Of a stretch of DNA of 64,000 bases, positions 26,271 to 41,160 are shown piece by piece. Source of the stretch: Megascapheus bottae. Its lineage: Eukaryota > Chordata > Mammalia > Rodentia > Geomyidae. The position numbers were made by a program, and so were the translations under genes. Under the pieces are notes generated by a model. It saw only the letters and a program-made list of their open reading frames with translations. It did not search any database and was not told the DNA's origin. The stretch's first letter is position 1. The number at the start of each line of letters is the position of its first letter. The stretch lies in contig JANJXV010000261.1 in assembly GCA_024803745.1 (NCBI GenBank), positions 561,501 through 625,500 of the forward strand, read 5' to 3'.

Positions 26271-29200
26271 CCCTAATCCTTACCCTTATCCTAACCCTAA
26301 CACTAACCCTAACACTTACCCTTACCCTAAAGCCTACCCTATCCCTAACCCTAACCCTAACCCTTACCCTAACCCTAACCCTAACCCTAACCCCAAACCT
26401 TACCCTTACCCTAAACCTAACCCTAACTCTTACCCTAAACTAACCCTAAACCCAACCCTAACCCTTACCCTTATCTTAACACTAACTCTAAACCTAACAC
26501 TTCCCCTACCCTAACGCTAACCCTAAACCTAACCCTAACCCTAATCCTAACCCTAACACATACTCTTACCCTAACCCTAACCTTAAACCGTACACTAACC
26601 CTAACCCTAATCCTAACCCTTACCCTTACCCTAACCCTAACCATAATCTTAACCCAACCATAACCTAACATTAACCTTAACCCTAACCCTAACCCTTACA
26701 CTTACCCTAACCCTGGCGCTAAACCTAACCCTAACCCTAACCCTAAACCTTACCCTAACCCTAACCCTAATCCTAAACCTAACCCTTACCCTTACCCTAA
26801 CCCTAAACCTAACCCTAACCATAAACCTAACCCTCAACCTAAACCTAACCCTAACCCTTACCCTTACCCTAACCCTAATCCTAACCTTAACCCTAACCCT
26901 AACCCTAACCCTTACCCTTACCCTAACCCTAACTCTGAACCTAAAACGAACCCCAATCCTATCCCTAACCCTAACCCTAACCTAACCCTTTACTTAATGC
27001 TAACTCTAACCCTAACACTAACCCTTACCCTAAACCTAACCCTAACCCTAACCCTTACCCTTACCCTAACCGTAACCCTCAAACAAACCCTAAAACTAAC
27101 GCCTAACCCTAAACCTAACCCTAACCCTAACCCTTGCCCTTACCCTAACCCTAACCCTAACCCTAAACCTTACCCTTAACTTTACCCTAACCCTAACCTT
27201 AACCCAACCCTAACCCTAAACCTAACCCTTACCCTACCACTAACACTAACCCTAATTTATACCCTAACCCTAAGCCTACCCCTAAACCTTACCCTTTCCC
27301 TAACCCTAACCCTAACCCTTACACTTACCCTAACCCTAAACCTAACCCTAAACCTAACAATAGCCTTAACCCTAACCCTAACCTTAAACCTAACCCAAAC
27401 CTTAACCCTAAACCTAACCTGTAACTTTCCCTAAAGCTAAACCTAAACCTAACCCTAACCCTAACCCTAACCCTGACCCTTACCCTTACCCTAACCCTAA
27501 CCCTACACCTAACCCTAACCCTAACCCTAACCCTAACACCTAACCCTAACCCTAACCCTAACCCTTACCCTTACCCTTACCCTAACCCTAACCCTGACCC
27601 TTACCCTTACCCTAAACCTAACCTTAAACCTAACCCTAACCCTAACCCTAACTCTAAACTTAACCCTATCCCTAACCCTAACACTCGCCCTTACCCTAAC
27701 CCTAACCATAAACCTCTCACTAACCCTAACCCAAACCCTAACCCTTACCCTTAACCTAAACCTAACCCTAAACCTAAACATAACCCTACCCTAAACCTAC
27801 CCTAACCCCTAACCCTAACCCTAACCCTAATCCTTACCCTTATCCTAACCCTAACACTAACCCTAACCCTAACCCTAAACCTTACCCTTACCCTAAACCT
27901 AACCCTAACCCTTACCCTAAACCTAACCCTAACCCTAAGCCTAAACCTAACCCTTAACCTTATCTTAACCCTAACCCTAAACCTGACCCTTACCCCTACC
28001 CTAACGCTAACCCTAAACCTAAACCTAACCTTAAACCTAACACATACCCTTACCCTAACCCTAACCCTACTTTAACCCTAACCCTAATCCTTACCCTAAC
28101 CCTAACCCTAACCCATACCCTAACCCTACCCTAACCCTAAACCTTACCCTAACCCTAACCCTAACCTTTACCCTAACCCTAACACTAACCCTAACCCTAA
28201 CTCTAAACTTAACCCTAACCCTAACCTATACCCGAACCCTACCCTAACCCTAACCCATACCCTAACCCTAACCCTAACCCTTACCCTCACCCTCACCCTA
28301 ACCCTAACCCTAACTCTAAACTTAACCCTAACCCTAACCCTAACCCTTACCCTAACCCTAACCCTAAACCTAAACCTAAACCTAACACTATCCCTAACCC
28401 TAACGCTAACCTTAAACCTAACCCAAACCCTAACCCTAAACCTAACCCGTAGCTTTCCCTAAACCTAACCCTAACCCTAACCCTAACCCTGACCCTTACC
28501 CTTACCCTAACCCTAACCCTACACCTAACGCTAACAACTAAACCTAACCTAACCCTAACCCTTACCCTTACCCTAAACCTTATCCTAACCCTGATCATTA
28601 CCATTACCATTACCCTAATCCTAACCCTAACTTTAACCCCATCCCTAAACCTAACCCTAACCCTAACCCTAACCCTAACCCTAATCCTTACCCTAAACCT
28701 AACACTAACCCTAACCCTAAGCCTAACACTTACCCTTACCCTAACCCTAACTCTAATCCTAACGCTTACCCTTACCCTAACCCTAAACCTAACCCTAAAC
28801 CTAACCCTAACCCTAACCCTAACACTAACCTTAAACCTAACCCAAACCCTAACATTAACCCTAACCCGTACCCTAACCCTAACTCTAATCCTTACCCTAA
28901 CCCTAACCCTAACCCCACCCTAGGCCTAACACTTACCCTTACCCGAACCCTAAACCTAACCATAACGCTTACCCTTACCCTAAACCTAAACCTAACCCTG
29001 ACCCTAACACTAACCCTAAACTTAACCGCCAACCCTAACCCTCACACTAACCCCTAACCCTATCCCTAACCAAAAACATAACCCTTACACTTTTCCTAAC
29101 CCTACCCCTAACCTAAAACTTACGCTTACCCTAACCCCTCCCTAACCCTAACCCTAACCCTAACCCTAACCAGTAACCCTAACCCTAACCCTAACCCTAA

Positions 29201-29993
29201 CCCTAAACCTCACCGTAAACCTTACCCTAACCCTAACACTAATCCTAACTCTAACCCTAACCTTAACCCTAACCCTTACCCTTACCCTAACCCTAACCCT
29301 AACCCTAACCCTAAACCTAAACCTAACCCTAACCCTAATCCTTACCCTAATCCTAACCCTAACCATAACCCTTACCCTAACCCTAATCCTTACCCTAATA
29401 CTTACCCTAACCCTAACCCTAACCATAACCCTTAACCTACCCCTAATCCTTACCCTAAACCTAACCCTAACCCTAACCCTTCCCCTAACCCTAACCCTAA
29501 CCCTAACCGTACCCTAACCCTAACCCTTACCCTTACATTAACCATAACCCTAACCTTAAACCTAACCAGAACCCTAACCCTAACCCTAAACCTAACCTTA
29601 ATCCTAACCCTTATCCTTACCCTAACCCTAACCATAACCCTAACCCTAAGCCTATCCCTAACCCTAAACCTAACCCTTACACTTACCCTTACGCGAACCC
29701 TAACCCGAAACCTAACCGTAACCCTTACCCTAACCCTAACCCTGGCCCTAACCCTAACCCTAACCCTAACCCTAACACTTACCCTAAACTTAACCCTAAC
29801 CATTGCCCTTATCCTAACCCTAACCCTAAACTTAACCCCAACCCTAAACCTAACCCTAACCATAACCCTTACCCTAACACTTACCTTAACCCTAACCCTT
29901 ACCCTAACCCTAACCCTTATCCTAACCCTAACTCTAACCATAAAACTTACCCTAACCCTAACCCTAACTTTAACACTTAACCTTACCCTAACC

Positions 29994-30039
<46 letters not shown>

Positions 30040-32578
30040 CACTTACCCTAACCCTAACCCTTACCCTAACCCTAACCCTAACCCTAACCCTTACCCTAAT
30101 CCTAACACTAACACTAACCCTAGCCTCTAACCCTAACCCTAACCCTAACCCTAACCCTTACTCTTACCCTAACCTTTAACCTAACTCTATCCCTAACCCA
30201 AACCCTAAGCCTTACCCTAACCCTAACCCTAACACTTACCATAACCCTAACCCTAACCTTAAACCTAACCCTAACCCTAACCATAACCCTAACCCTTACC
30301 CTTACCCTAAACCTAACCATAAACCTAAACCTAACCCTAACCCTAACTCTAAACTTAACCCTATCCCTAACCCTAACACTCGCACTTACCCTAACCCTAA
30401 CCATAAACCTATCACTAACCCTAACCCTAACCCTAACCCTAACCCTACCCTAACCCCTAACCCTAAACCTAAACCTAACAGTAATCCTTACCCTTATCCT
30501 AACCCTAACACTAACCCTAACCCTAACCCTAAACCTTAACCTTACTCTAAACCTAACCCTGACCCTTACCCTAAACCTAACCCTAACCCTAAACCTAACC
30601 CTAAACCTAACCCTTAACCTTATCTTAACCCTAACCCTAAACCTGACCCTTACCCATACCCTAACGCTAACCCTAAACCTAAACCAAACCCTAACCCTAA
30701 CACATACCCTTACCCTAACCCTAACCCTACTTTAACCCAAACCCTAAACCTAACCCTAACCCTAACCCTAACCCATACCCTAACCCTACCCTAACCCTAA
30801 CCCTAAACCTTACCCTAACCCTAACCCTAACCCTTACCCTAACCCTAACACTAACCCTAGCCCTCACTCTAAACTTAACCCTAACCCTAACCCATACCCG
30901 AACCCTACCCTAAACCTAACCCATACCCTAACCCTGACCCTAACCCTTACCCTCACCCTAACCCTAACCCTAACTCTAAACTTAACCCTAACGCTAACCC
31001 TAACCCTAACCCTTACCCTAAACCTAACCCTAAACCTAACACTATCCCTAACCCTAACGCTAACCTTAAACCTAACCCAAACCCTAACCCTAACCCTAAC
31101 CCTTACCTTTCCCTAACCCTAACCCTAACCCTAACCCTGACCCTTACCCTTACCCTAACCCTAACCCTACACCTAACCCTAACACCTAACCCTAACCCTA
31201 ACCCTAACCCTACCCTTACCCTAAACCTAATCCTAACCCTGACCATTACCATTACCATTACCCTAATCCTAACCCTAAACTTAAGCCCATCCTTAAACCT
31301 AACCCTAACCCTAACCCTAATCCTTACCCTAACCCTAATCCTTACCCTAACCCTAACACTAACCCTAACCCTAAGCCTAACACTTACCCTTACCCTAACC
31401 CTAACTCTAACCCTAACGCTTACCCTTAACCTAACACTAAACCTAACCCTAACCCTAACCCTAACCCTAAACCTAACCCCTAAAACCTAACCCTAACCCT
31501 ACCCCTACCCCTAACCCTAACCCTAACTATAACCATAGCCCTTACCCTTATCCTAACCCTACGCCTAACCCTAAAACTTACCTTACCCTAACCCCAACCC
31601 TAACCCTAACCCTAACCCTTCCTCTAACCCTATCCCTAACCCTAAACCTAACCGTAACCCTTACCCTTACTCTAACCCTAACTCTAACCCTAAAACTTAC
31701 CCTAACGCTAACCCTAACCTTAACAATTAACCTTACCCTAACCCTAACCCTAACCCTTACCCTAACCCTAACCCTAACACTTACCCTAACCCTAACTCTA
31801 ACCCTAACCCTTACCATAAACCTAACACTAACCCTAACCCTAACCCTTACCCTAATCCTAACCCTAACACTAACTCTAACCCCTAGCCCTAACCTTTAAC
31901 CTAACCCTAACCCTAAACCTAACCCTCACCCTTACCCTTACCCTTACCCTAACCCTAAACCTAACTCTAACTCTAACCCAAACTCTAACCCTTACCCTAA
32001 CCCTAACCCTACAACTTACTCTTACGCTAACCCTAACCTTAACAATTAACCTTACCCTAACCCTAACCCTAACCCTTACCCTAACCCTAACCCTAACACT
32101 TACCCTAACCCTAACTCTAACCCTAACCCTTACCATAAACCTAACACTAACCCTAACCCTAACCCTTACCCTAATCCTAACCCTAACACTAACTCTAACC
32201 CCTAGCCCTAACCTTTAACCTAACCCTAACCCTAAACCTAACCCTAACCCTTACCCTTACCCTTACCCTAACCCTAAACCTAACTCTAACTCTAACCCAA
32301 ACTCTAACCCTTACCCTAACCCTAACCCTACCACTTACTCTTACCCTAAACCTAACCCTAAGCTTAAACATAACGTAACATTAACCTTAACCCTAACCCT
32401 TACCCTTACCCTAACCCTAACCCTAACCCTAAACCTAACCCTAACCCTAACCCTAATCCTAACTCCAAACTTAACCCTATATCTAAACTTAACCCTCGAC
32501 TTTACAATAACCCTAACCCTAAACCAATCACTAATCCTAACCCTAACCCTAACCCTTACCGTTACCCTAAAAATAACC

Positions 32579-32619
<41 letters not shown>

Positions 32620-33519
32620 CCCTAACCTTACCCTTATCCTAACCCTAACACGAACCCTAACACTTACCCTTACCCTAAAGCCTACCCTATCCCTAACCCT
32701 AACCCTAACCCTAACACTAACCCTAACACTTACCCTTACCCTAAAGCCTACCCTATCCCTAACCCTAACCCTAACCCTTACCCTAACCCTAACCCTAACC
32801 CTAACCCCAAACCTTACCCTTACCCTAAACCTAACCCTAACCCTTACCCTAAACCTAACCCTAAACCTAACCCTAACCCTTACCCTTATCTTAACACTAA
32901 TTCTAAACCTAACCCTTCCCCTACCCTAACGCTAACCCTAAACCTTACCCTAACCCTAATCCTAACCCTAACACATACTCTTACCCTAACCCTAACCCTA
33001 AACCGTACACTAACCCTAACCCTAATCCTAACCCTTACCCTTACCCTAACCCTAACCATAATCTTAACCCAACCATAACCTAATATTAACCTTAACCCTA
33101 ACCTAACCCTTACCCTTACCCTAACCCTGCCGCTAAACCTAACCCTAACCCTAACCCTAAAACTTACCCTAACGCTAACCCTAACCTTAACAATTAACCT
33201 TACCCTAACCCTAACCCTAACCCTAACCCTTACCCTAACCCTAACCCTAACACTTACCCTAACCCTAACTCTAACCCTAACCCTTACCATAAACCTAACA
33301 CTAACCCTAAACCTAACCCTTACCCTAATCCTAACCCTAACACTAACTCTAACCCCTAACCCTAACCCTTAACCTAACCGTAACCCTAAACCTAACCCTA
33401 AACCTTACCCTTACCCTTACCCTTACCCTAACCCTAAACCTAACTCTAACTCTAACCCAAACTCTAACCCTTACCCTAACCCTAACCCTACCACTTACTC
33501 TTACCCTAAACCTAACCCT
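26005..33519 (-). repeat. ~6.04-kb higher-order unit, copy 2, enlarged to ~7.5 kb
   Basis: This is collinear with 19.96-26.0 kb until about 31.9 kb. Extra copies of 1.2-1.3-kb material (31.88-33.3 kb) then lengthen it, so landmark spacing to the third copy becomes 7,510 bp (TTACTTAATGC 26990 to 34500). The extra material includes a second AAGCTT site (32360 and 33520) and a 66-bp tandem duplication. Confidence 0.8.
32640..32780 (-). repeat. 66-bp tandem duplication (11 hexamers)
   Basis: The CTTACCCTAAAGCCTACCC string occurs twice, with AAAGCC at 32677 and 32743. The spacing is 66 bp, exactly 11 x 6. Corresponding sites near 15.29, 16.59, 18.99, 20.29, 26.33 and 33.84 kb have one copy. Confidence 0.85.
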
Positions 33520-33738
33520 AAGCTTAAACATAACGTAACATTAACCTTAACCCTAACCCTTACCCTTACCCTTGCCCTAACCCTAACCCTAACCCTAAAC
33601 CTAACCCTAACCCTAATCCTAACTCCAAACTTAAGCCTATATCTAAACTTAACCTTCGACCTTACAATAACCCTAACCCTAAACCAATCACTAATCCTAA
33701 CCCTAACCCTAACCCTTACCGTTACCCTAAACCTAACC

Positions 33739-33779
<41 letters not shown>

Positions 33780-35100
33780 CCCTAATCCTTACCCTTATCC
33801 TAACCCTAACACTAACCCTAACACTTACCCTTACCCTAAAGCCTACCCTATCCCTAACCCTAACCCTAACCCTTACCCTAACCCTAACCCTAACCCTAAC
33901 CCCAAACCTTACCCTTACCCTAAACCTAACCCTAACCCTTACCCTAAACCTAACCGGAAACCTAACCCTAACCCTTACCCTTATCTTAACACTAACTCTA
34001 AACCTAACCCTTCCCCTACCCTAACGCTAACCCTAATCCTAACCCTAACCCTAATCCTAACCCTAACACATACTCTTACCCTAACCCTAACCTTAAACCG
34101 TACACTAACCCTAATCCTAATCCTAACCCTTACCCTTACCCTAACCCTATCCATAATCTTAACCCAACCATAACCTAACATTAACCTTAACCCTAACCCT
34201 AACCCTTACCCTTACCCTAACCCTGGCGCTAAACCTAACCCTAACCCTAACCCTAAAACTTACCCTAACCCTAACCCTAATCCTAAACCTAACCCTTACC
34301 CTTACCCTAACCCTAAACCTAACCCTAACCATAAACCTAACCCTCAACCTAAACCTAACCCAAACCCTTACCCTTACCCTAACCCTAATCCTAACCTTAA
34401 CCCTAACCCTAACCCTAACCCTTAACCTTACCCTAACCCTAACTCTGAACCTAAAACGAACCCTAATCCTATCCCTAACCCTAACCCTAACCTAACCCTT
34501 TACTTAATGCTAACTGTAACCCTAACACTAACCCTTACCCTAAACCTAACCCTAACTCTAACCCTTACCCTTACCCTAACCGTAACCCTCAAACTAACCC
34601 TAAAACTAATGCCTAAACCTAAACCTTACCCTAACCCTAACCCTTGCCCTTACCTTAACCCTAACCCTAACCCTAAACCTTACCCTTACCTTTACCCTAA
34701 CCCTAACCTTAACCCAACCCTAACCCTAAACCTAACCCTTACCCTACCACTAACACTAACCCTAATTTATACCCTAACCCTAAGCCTACCCCTAAACCTT
34801 ACCCTTTCCCTAACCCTAACCCTAACCCTTACACTTACCCTAACCCTAAACCTAACCCTAAACCTAACAATAGCCTTAACCCTGACCCTAACCTTAAACC
34901 TAACCCAAACCTTAACCCTAAACCTAACCCGTAACTTTCCCTAAACCTAAACCTAAACCTAACCCTAACCCTAACCCTAACCCTGACCCTTACCCTTACC
35001 CTAACCCTAACCCTACACCTAACCCTAACCCTAACCCTAACACCTAACCCTAACCCTAACCCTAACCCTTACCCTTACCCTTACCCTAACCCTAACCCTG
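33520..35100 (-). repeat. ~6.04-kb higher-order unit, partial copy 3
   Basis: This follows 26.0-27.6 kb in order, including CATAATCTTAACCC, TTACTTAATGC (34500), TCTTTCCC-like and CCCTGACCC marks. The match fades just after about 35.1 kb, where the downstream array is much more diverged. This is the right edge of the young amplified domain. Confidence 0.8.
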
Positions 35101-35279
35101 ACCCTTACCATTACCCTAACCCTAACCCTAACCTTAACCCCAACCTTAAACCTGACCCTAACCCTAACCCTAACAATTAACCTAACCCTAATCCATACCC
35201 TAACCCTAACCCAAAGCCTAACACTTACCCTTACCCTAACCCTAACGCTTACCCTTACCATAACCCTAACCCTAACCCT

Positions 35280-36400
35280 AACCCCTAACCCTAAACCTAA
35301 TCCTAACCCCTAAACCTAACCCTAACCATAACCATAACCATTACCCTTATCCTAACCCTACCCCTAACCCTAAAACTTACCCTTTCCCTAACCCCAACCC
35401 CAACCCTAACCCTAACCCTTCCCCTAACCCTAAAGCTAACCCTAACACTACCCTAACCATTACCCTTACCCTAACCCTAAACCTAACCATAACCCTAACC
35501 CTAACCCTTCCCTTACACTAACCCTAACCCTAACCTTAACCCTAACCCGAACCCTAACCCTAACCCTAAACCTAACCTTAACCCTAACCCTTATCCTTAC
35601 CCTAACCCTAACCATAATCCTAACCCTAAGACTAACCCTAACCCTATACCTAACCCTTACCCTTACGCTAACCTAACCCTAAACCTAACCGTAACCCTTA
35701 CCCTTACCCTTAACCTAACCCTAACACTAATCCTAACTATAAACATAACCTTAACCGTAAACCTTACCCTAACACTAACCCTAACCCTAACCCTAAACCT
35801 AACCCTAAACCTAAACCTAACCCTTACCCTAACCCTTCCCCTGGCCCTAACCCTAACCCTAACCCTAACCCTAACACTTACACTAACCCTAACTCTAACC
35901 CTAACCCTAACACTTACCCTAAACCTAACCCTAACCCTAAACCTTACCCTTACCCTAACCCTAACACTAACCCTAACCCCTAACCCTAACCCTTAACCTA
36001 ACCCTAACCCTAACATTAACCCTAACGTTACCCTTACCCTAACCCTAAACCTAACTCTAACCCTAACCCAAACCCTAACCCTAACCCTAACACTAACCCT
36101 AACCCTTACCCTTAGCCTAACCCTAACTCTAAAATTAAACCTAACCCTAACCCTAACCATAAGCCTAACCCTTACCCTTACCCTAACCCTAACCCTTAAC
36201 CTAATCCTAACCCTAACCCTAACTCTGAACTTAAACCTATCCCTAACCCTAACCCTCGCCATTACCCTAAACCTAACCCTAAACCTATCACTAACCCTTA
36301 CTCTAACCCTCACCCTTACCTTATCCTAACCCTAACACTAATCCTAACACTTAACCTTAACCTTACCCTAAACCCTACGCTATCCCTAACCCTAACCCTA
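35280..36400 (-). repeat. Diverged direct repeat with 46.37-47.48 kb
   Basis: The chain CCTACCCCTAACCC, AAAACTTACCC, CCCTGGC, AACACTTACACTAACC and CCCCTAACCC occurs here and again about 11.1 kb downstream (CTGGC at 35841 and 46941). Many single-base differences lie between the copies, so this is clearly older than the duplications in the other blocks. Confidence 0.6.
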
Positions 36401-38899
36401 ACCCTTACCCTAACCCTAACCCTAAACCTAACCCTAAACCTTACCCTTACCCTAAACCTAACCCTAACCCTTACCCTAAACCTAACCCTAACCCTAACCC
36501 TTACCTTTACCTTCAACCTAACCCTAAACCTAACCCTAACCCCTATCCTAACGCTAACACTAACCCTAACCCTAACCCTAAACCTAACACATACCCATAC
36601 CCTAACACTAAACCTAACCTTAACCGTAACCCTAAACCGAACCCTAACCCTTACCCTAACCCATACCCTAACCCTAACGCTAACCCTATCCTTTACCCTT
36701 ACTCTAACAGTAACCCTAACCTTAACCTAAACCTAAACCTAACCCTAATCCTAACCCTCAACTTACCCTAACCCTAGCGTTAAATCTAACCCTAACCCTA
36801 ACACTAACACTAAACCTTACCCTAAACATAACAGTAATCCTAATCCTAACCATTACCCTTACCCTAACAACAACCCTAAACGTAACCCTCACCCTCACCC
36901 TAACCCTAACTCTAACCTTAACCCTAACCCTTATCCTTACCCTAACCCTAACCCTAACCCTAACGCTAAACCTAACCCTAAACCTAACCCTAACCCTGGC
37001 CCTAACCCTAACCCTAACCCTAACCCTAACCCTAACACTTACCCTAACCCTAACCCTAACCATTGCCCTTATGTTAACCCTAACCCTAAACTTAACCCAA
37101 ACCCTAACCATTACCCTAACCCTAACCCTAAACCTTACCCTAACCCTAACCCTAACCCTAACCTTAAACCTAACCCTAACCCTAACCATAACCCTAACCC
37201 TTACCCTTACCCTAACCCTATCCCTAAACCTAACCCTAACCCTGACCCTAACTCTAAACTTAACCCTATCCCTAACCCTATCCCTCGCCCTTACCCTAAC
37301 ACTAACCCTAAACCTATCACTACCCCCAACCCTAACCCTAACCCTTACCCTTAATCTAAACCTAACCCTAACCCTAACCCTAATCCTTACCCTTAACCGA
37401 ACCCTAACACTAACCCTAACACTTACCCTTACCCTAAACCCTACCCTATCCCTAACCCTAAAACTAACCCTTACCGAATCTCTAACCCTAACCCTAAACC
37501 TTACCCTTACCCTAAACCTAACCCTAACCCTAACCCTAACCCTTACCCTTATCTTAACTGTTACCCTAAACCTAACCCTTACCCCTACCCTAACACTAAC
37601 CCTAACCCTAACCCTAACCCTAACCCTTGCCCTTACCCTAACCCTAACCCTAAACCTATCACTAACCCTAACCCTAACCCTAACCCTTAACCTTAACCTA
37701 AACCTAACCCTAACCCTAACCTTAACCCAACCCTAAACCTAACCCTAATCCTAACTCTAACCCTTACCCTTACCCTAACCCTAGTCCTAAACCTTACCCT
37801 AACCCCAACCCTAACCCTTACCCTAACCCTAACCATAATCCTAACCCTACCCTTACCCTAACCCTAACAATAAACCTAACCCTAAACCTAACTCTAACCC
37901 TAACCTTAACCCTAACCCTTATCCTTCCCCTAATCCTAACCCTAAACCTAACCCTAACCCTAAACCTAACCCTTGCCCTTACCCTAACCCTAACTCAAAA
38001 CCTAACCCTAACACTTACCCTAACACTAACCCTAACCCTAACCCTAACACTTACCCTTATCCTAACCCTAACCCTAACCCTTACCCTTACCCTAACCCTA
38101 ACCCTAAACCTAACCCTTACCCTTACCCTTACCCTAACACTAACCCTAAACCTAACCCTAAACCTAACCCTAACCCTACCCCTAACCCTTAGCCTTTCCC
38201 TTACCCTAACCCTAAACCTAACCCTAAACCTAACCCAAACCCTAACCTTAACCCTAACCTTAACCCAAATCTAACCCTAACCATAACCCTTACTCTTACC
38301 CTAACCCTAACCGTAACCTTAACCCAACCCTAACCCTAACCCTAAACCTAACAATTTCCCTCACACTAACCCGAACCCTCATCCTTACCCTAACCCTATC
38401 CCTAACCCGTACCCTTTCCCTAACCCTAACCCTAACCCTTACCTTTAGCCTAAACCTAAACCTGACCCTAAACCTAACCCTAACCCTAACACTAAGCCTA
38501 AGCTTAAACCTAACCCAAACCCTAACCCTAACCCTAACCTGCAACTTTCCCTAATCCTAACCCTAAACCTAACCCTATCCCTAACCCTAAACCTGACCCT
38601 TACCCTTACCCTAACCCTAACCCTACACCTAACCCTTACCCTAACCCTAACCCTAACACCTAACCCTAACCCTAACCCTAACCCTAACCCTTACCCTTAC
38701 CCTAAGCCTTACCCTAACTCTGACCCTTACCATTACCCTAACCCTAACCCTAAACTTAACCCCAACCCTAAACCTAACCTTAACCCTAACACTAAATCTA
38801 GGCTTAACACTTACCCTTACCCTAACCCTAAACCTAACCCTGACCCTAACACTAACCCTAAACCTAACCACCAACCCTAACCCTCACACTAACACCTAA

Positions 38900-41160
38900 C
38901 CCTATCCCTAACCAGAACCATAACACTTACCCTTTTCCTAAGCCTACCCCTAACCCTCAAACTTACGCTTACCCTAACCCCTCCCTAACCCTAACCCTAA
39001 CCCTAACCCTAACCCTTCCCCTAACCCTAATCCTAACCCTAACCTGACCCTAACCCTTAACCTTACAATAACCTTAAACCTAACCCTAACCCTAACCCTT
39101 ACCTTACACTAACCCTAACCCTAATCTTAAACCTAATACGAACCCTAACCCTAACCCTAAACCTAACCTTAACCCTAACCCTTATCCTTACCGTAACCCT
39201 AACCATAACCCTAACACTAAGCCTAACCCTAACCCAAAACCTAACCCTTACCCTTACGCTAACTTTAACCGTAAAGCTTACCCTAACCCTAACACTAATC
39301 CTAACTCTAACCTTAACCTTAACCCTAAGCCTTACCCTTACCCTAACCCTAACCCTAAACCTAACCCTAATCCTTACCCTAATCCTAACCCTAACCATAA
39401 CCCTTACCCTAACCCTAATCCTTACCCTAATACTTACCCTAACCCTAACCCTAACCATAACCCTTACCCTAACCCTAATCCTTACCCTAAACCTAACCCT
39501 AACCCCAAACCTTCCCCTAACCCTAACCCTAACCCTAACCCTACCCTAACACTTACCCTTACCCAAACCTTAAACCTAACCCTAACCCTAACCCTTACCC
39601 TTACATTAACCCTAACCCTAACCTTAACCCTAACCCGAAACCTAACAATAACCCTAAACCTAACCTTAATCCTAAACCTTATCCTTACCCTAACCCTAAC
39701 CATAACCCTAACCCTAAGCCTAATCCTAACCCTAAACTTAACCCTTACGCGAACCCTAACCCGAACCTAACTGTAACCCTTACCCTAACCCTAACCCTAA
39801 CCCTAACCCTAACACCTAACCCTAACCCTAACCCTAACCTTACCCTTACCCTAACCCTAACCCTAACTCTGACCCTTACCATTACCCTAACCCTAACCCT
39901 AACATTAACCCCAACCCTAAACCTAACCCTAACACTATCCATAACCCTTACCCTAACTCTAATTCTTACCCTAACCCTAACCCTAACCCTAACCCTAGGC
40001 CTAACACTTACCCATACCCTAACCCTAACCCTAACCCTAACGCTTACTCTCACCCTAACCCTAAACCTAACCCTGACCCTAACACTAACCTGAAACCTAA
40101 CCGCCAACCCTAAACCTCACACTAACCCCTAACCCTATCCCTAACCATAACCATAACCCTTACCCTTTTCCTAACCCTACCCCTAAGCCTAAAACTTACG
40201 CTTACCCTAACGCCTCCCTAAACCTAACCATAACCCTAACCCTTCCCCTAACCCTAATCCTAACCCTAACCCGACCGTAACCCTTACCCTTACCCTAACC
40301 TTAAACCTAACACTAACCCTATCCTTACCTTACACTAACCCTAACCCTAATCTTAACCCTAAAACGAACCCTAACCCTAACCCTAAACCTAACCTTAACC
40401 CTAACCCTTATCCTTACCCTAACCCTAACCATAACCCTAACCCTAAGCCTAACCCTAACCCAAAACCTAACCTTTACCCTTACGCTAACCCTAACCCTAA
40501 ACCTAACTGTAAACCTTACCCTAACCCTAACAATAATCCTAACTCTAACCCTAAACTTAACCCTAAGCCTTCCCCTTACCCTAACCCTAACCCTAAACCT
40601 AACCCTAACCCTAACCCTAATCCTTACCCTAATCCTAACCCTAACCATAACCCTTACCCTAACCCTAATCCTTACCCTATTCCGTACCATAACCCTAACC
40701 CTAACCATAACCCTTACCCTAACCCTAATCCTTACCCTAACCCTAACCCTAACCCTAACCCTTCCCCTAACCCTAACCCTAACCGTACCCTGACCCATAC
40801 CCTTACCCTAAGCTTAAACCTAACCCTAACCCTAACCCTAACCCTTACCCTTACATTAAACCTAACCCTAACCTTAACCCTAACCCGAACCCTAACCCTA
40901 ACCCTAAACCTAACCTTAATCCTAACCCTTATCCTTACCCTAACCCTAACCATAACCCTAACCCTAAGCCTAAACCTAACCCTAATCCTAAACCTGACCC
41001 TTACCCTTACCCTTACTCGAAACCTAAACCGAAACCTAACCTTAACCCTTACCCTAATCCTGACCCTAACCATAACCCTAACCCTAACCCTAACCCTAAC
41101 CCTTACCCTAACCGTAACCCTGGCCCTAAACCTAACCCTAACCCTAACCCTCACCCTAAC
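38900..41160 (-). repeat. ~1.23-kb tandem duplication, moderately diverged
   Basis: CCTTTTCCTA lies at 38931 and 40164, GCCTAACCCTAACCCAAAAC at 39221 and 40447, and TAACCTTAATCCTAA at 39661 and 40911. The spacing drifts from 1,226 to 1,250 bp. The same chain is found in 3.6-4.3, 6.4-7.0, 10.8-11.4, 23.0-23.6 and 29.1-29.7 kb, so it is a widely shared module. Confidence 0.7.
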
